DNA of 47,500 bases from NCBI RefSeq assembly GCF_038049935.1, contig NZ_CP145886.1:260001-307500 (forward strand). The letters are read 5' to 3'. Below, one piece after another: positions 46,874 through 47,500 of this stretch (position 1 is the stretch's first letter; the number at the start of each line of letters is the position of its first letter). This stretch comes from Rossellomorea sp. y25. GTDB taxonomy: Bacteria > Bacillota > Bacilli > Bacillales > Bacillaceae_B. The position numbers were made by a program, and so were the translations under genes. A model generated the notes under the pieces. That model searched no databases and had not been told where the DNA came from. It saw nothing but the letters and a program-made list of their open reading frames with translations.

Positions 46874-46903
46874 TTGACAAACATACTGCATTCTTGATAT
46901 GAT
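46874..46903 (+). promoter_or_regulatory. rrn promoter P2
   Basis: -35 TTGACA (46874-46879), 18-bp spacer, -10 TATGAT (46898-46903). Second tandem promoter, 105 bp after P1, as usual for Bacillus rRNA operons. Confidence 0.85.
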
Positions 46904-46912
46904 GGTCAAGTC

Positions 46913-46960
46913 GCTTCAAACAGAAGCACTTACACATTGAACCTTGAAAACTGAACAAAA
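46913..46960 (+). promoter_or_regulatory. rRNA leader antitermination region (boxB-like hairpin and boxA)
   Basis: A small hairpin GCTTC / GAAGC (46913-46927) precedes CCTTGAAAACTGAACAAAAC (46941-46960), which matches the Bacillus rrn leader boxA-type block seen before 16S genes. Confidence 0.65.
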
Positions 46961-47016
46961 CAAGACAATACGTCAACGTTAATTCTAGATTTATTTTTAA
47001 AGAGCTATTCAAACTT

Positions 47017-47500
<484 letters not shown>

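Overview
The window is chromosomal DNA of a spore-forming Bacillaceae species. It is AT-rich, has strong AAGGAGG-type ribosome binding sites, and its gene order largely follows Bacillus subtilis (rrn-tsaE-tsaB-rimI-tsaD-ydiF-rex-tatAy-tatCy-ydiK-ydiL-groES-groEL, then moxR-yeaD-yebA-guaA-pbuG). The sequence differs from B. subtilis throughout; a marine Bacillus/Rossellomorea-type genome is my guess, not a demonstrated assignment.

Layout. 1-2374: 3' end of one rRNA operon (23S, 5S, initiator tRNA-Met, tRNA-Asp). 2542-5163: tRNA t6A-modification operon tsaE-tsaB-rimI-tsaD. 5330-5564: dense cluster of DnaA boxes. 5562-12651: conserved core (ABC-F ATPase, redox repressor Rex, Tat translocase, YdiK/YdiL, CIRCE-controlled groESL). 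12697-28388: a variable segment directly downstream of groEL. It starts with a decayed tyrosine recombinase, contains IS21, IS3-like and IS110-like relics and a second integrase relic, and its two edges carry similar 30-bp sequences that look like attachment sites. Its intact cargo is mainly small redox and carbonyl enzymes with HxlR and ArsR regulators: alcohol dehydrogenase/quinone reductase, two DJ-1/PfpI proteins, flavin monooxygenase, SDR and aldo-keto reductase, plus ASCH, CBO0543 and yellow/MRJP-like proteins. 28541-39157: DUF1906 protein, AlaX, NAD salvage (pncB, nadE) and the moxR-DUF58-transglutaminase operon. 39153-42779: guaA and pbuG, each behind its own guanine-class riboswitch; pbuG also has a PurR box pair. 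43337-46515: glcT and ptsG with a RAT/terminator switch. 46769-47500: promoters, leader and 5' end of a second rRNA operon in the same orientation as the first.

How the parts work together. Core genes serve translation fidelity (t6A, AlaX, ABC-F), proteostasis and export (GroESL, Tat), redox sensing (Rex), NAD and GMP supply and glucose uptake. The accessory cluster reads as a module against electrophiles, carbonyls or quinones. Its HxlR repressor faces a DJ-1 gene whose putative -35 box lies inside a perfect 17-bp palindrome.

Most unusual signals: (1) a composite intergenic repeat in two copies (pncB-nadE and pbuG-glcT) with a compensatory change in a stem, one copy carrying a 115-bp hairpin insertion flanked by 11-bp direct repeats; (2) the DnaA-box cluster; (3) the groEL-adjacent island with matching ends and an electrophile-defence-like cargo; (4) an 83-bp double-stem hairpin after guaA; (5) unannotated small membrane peptides.
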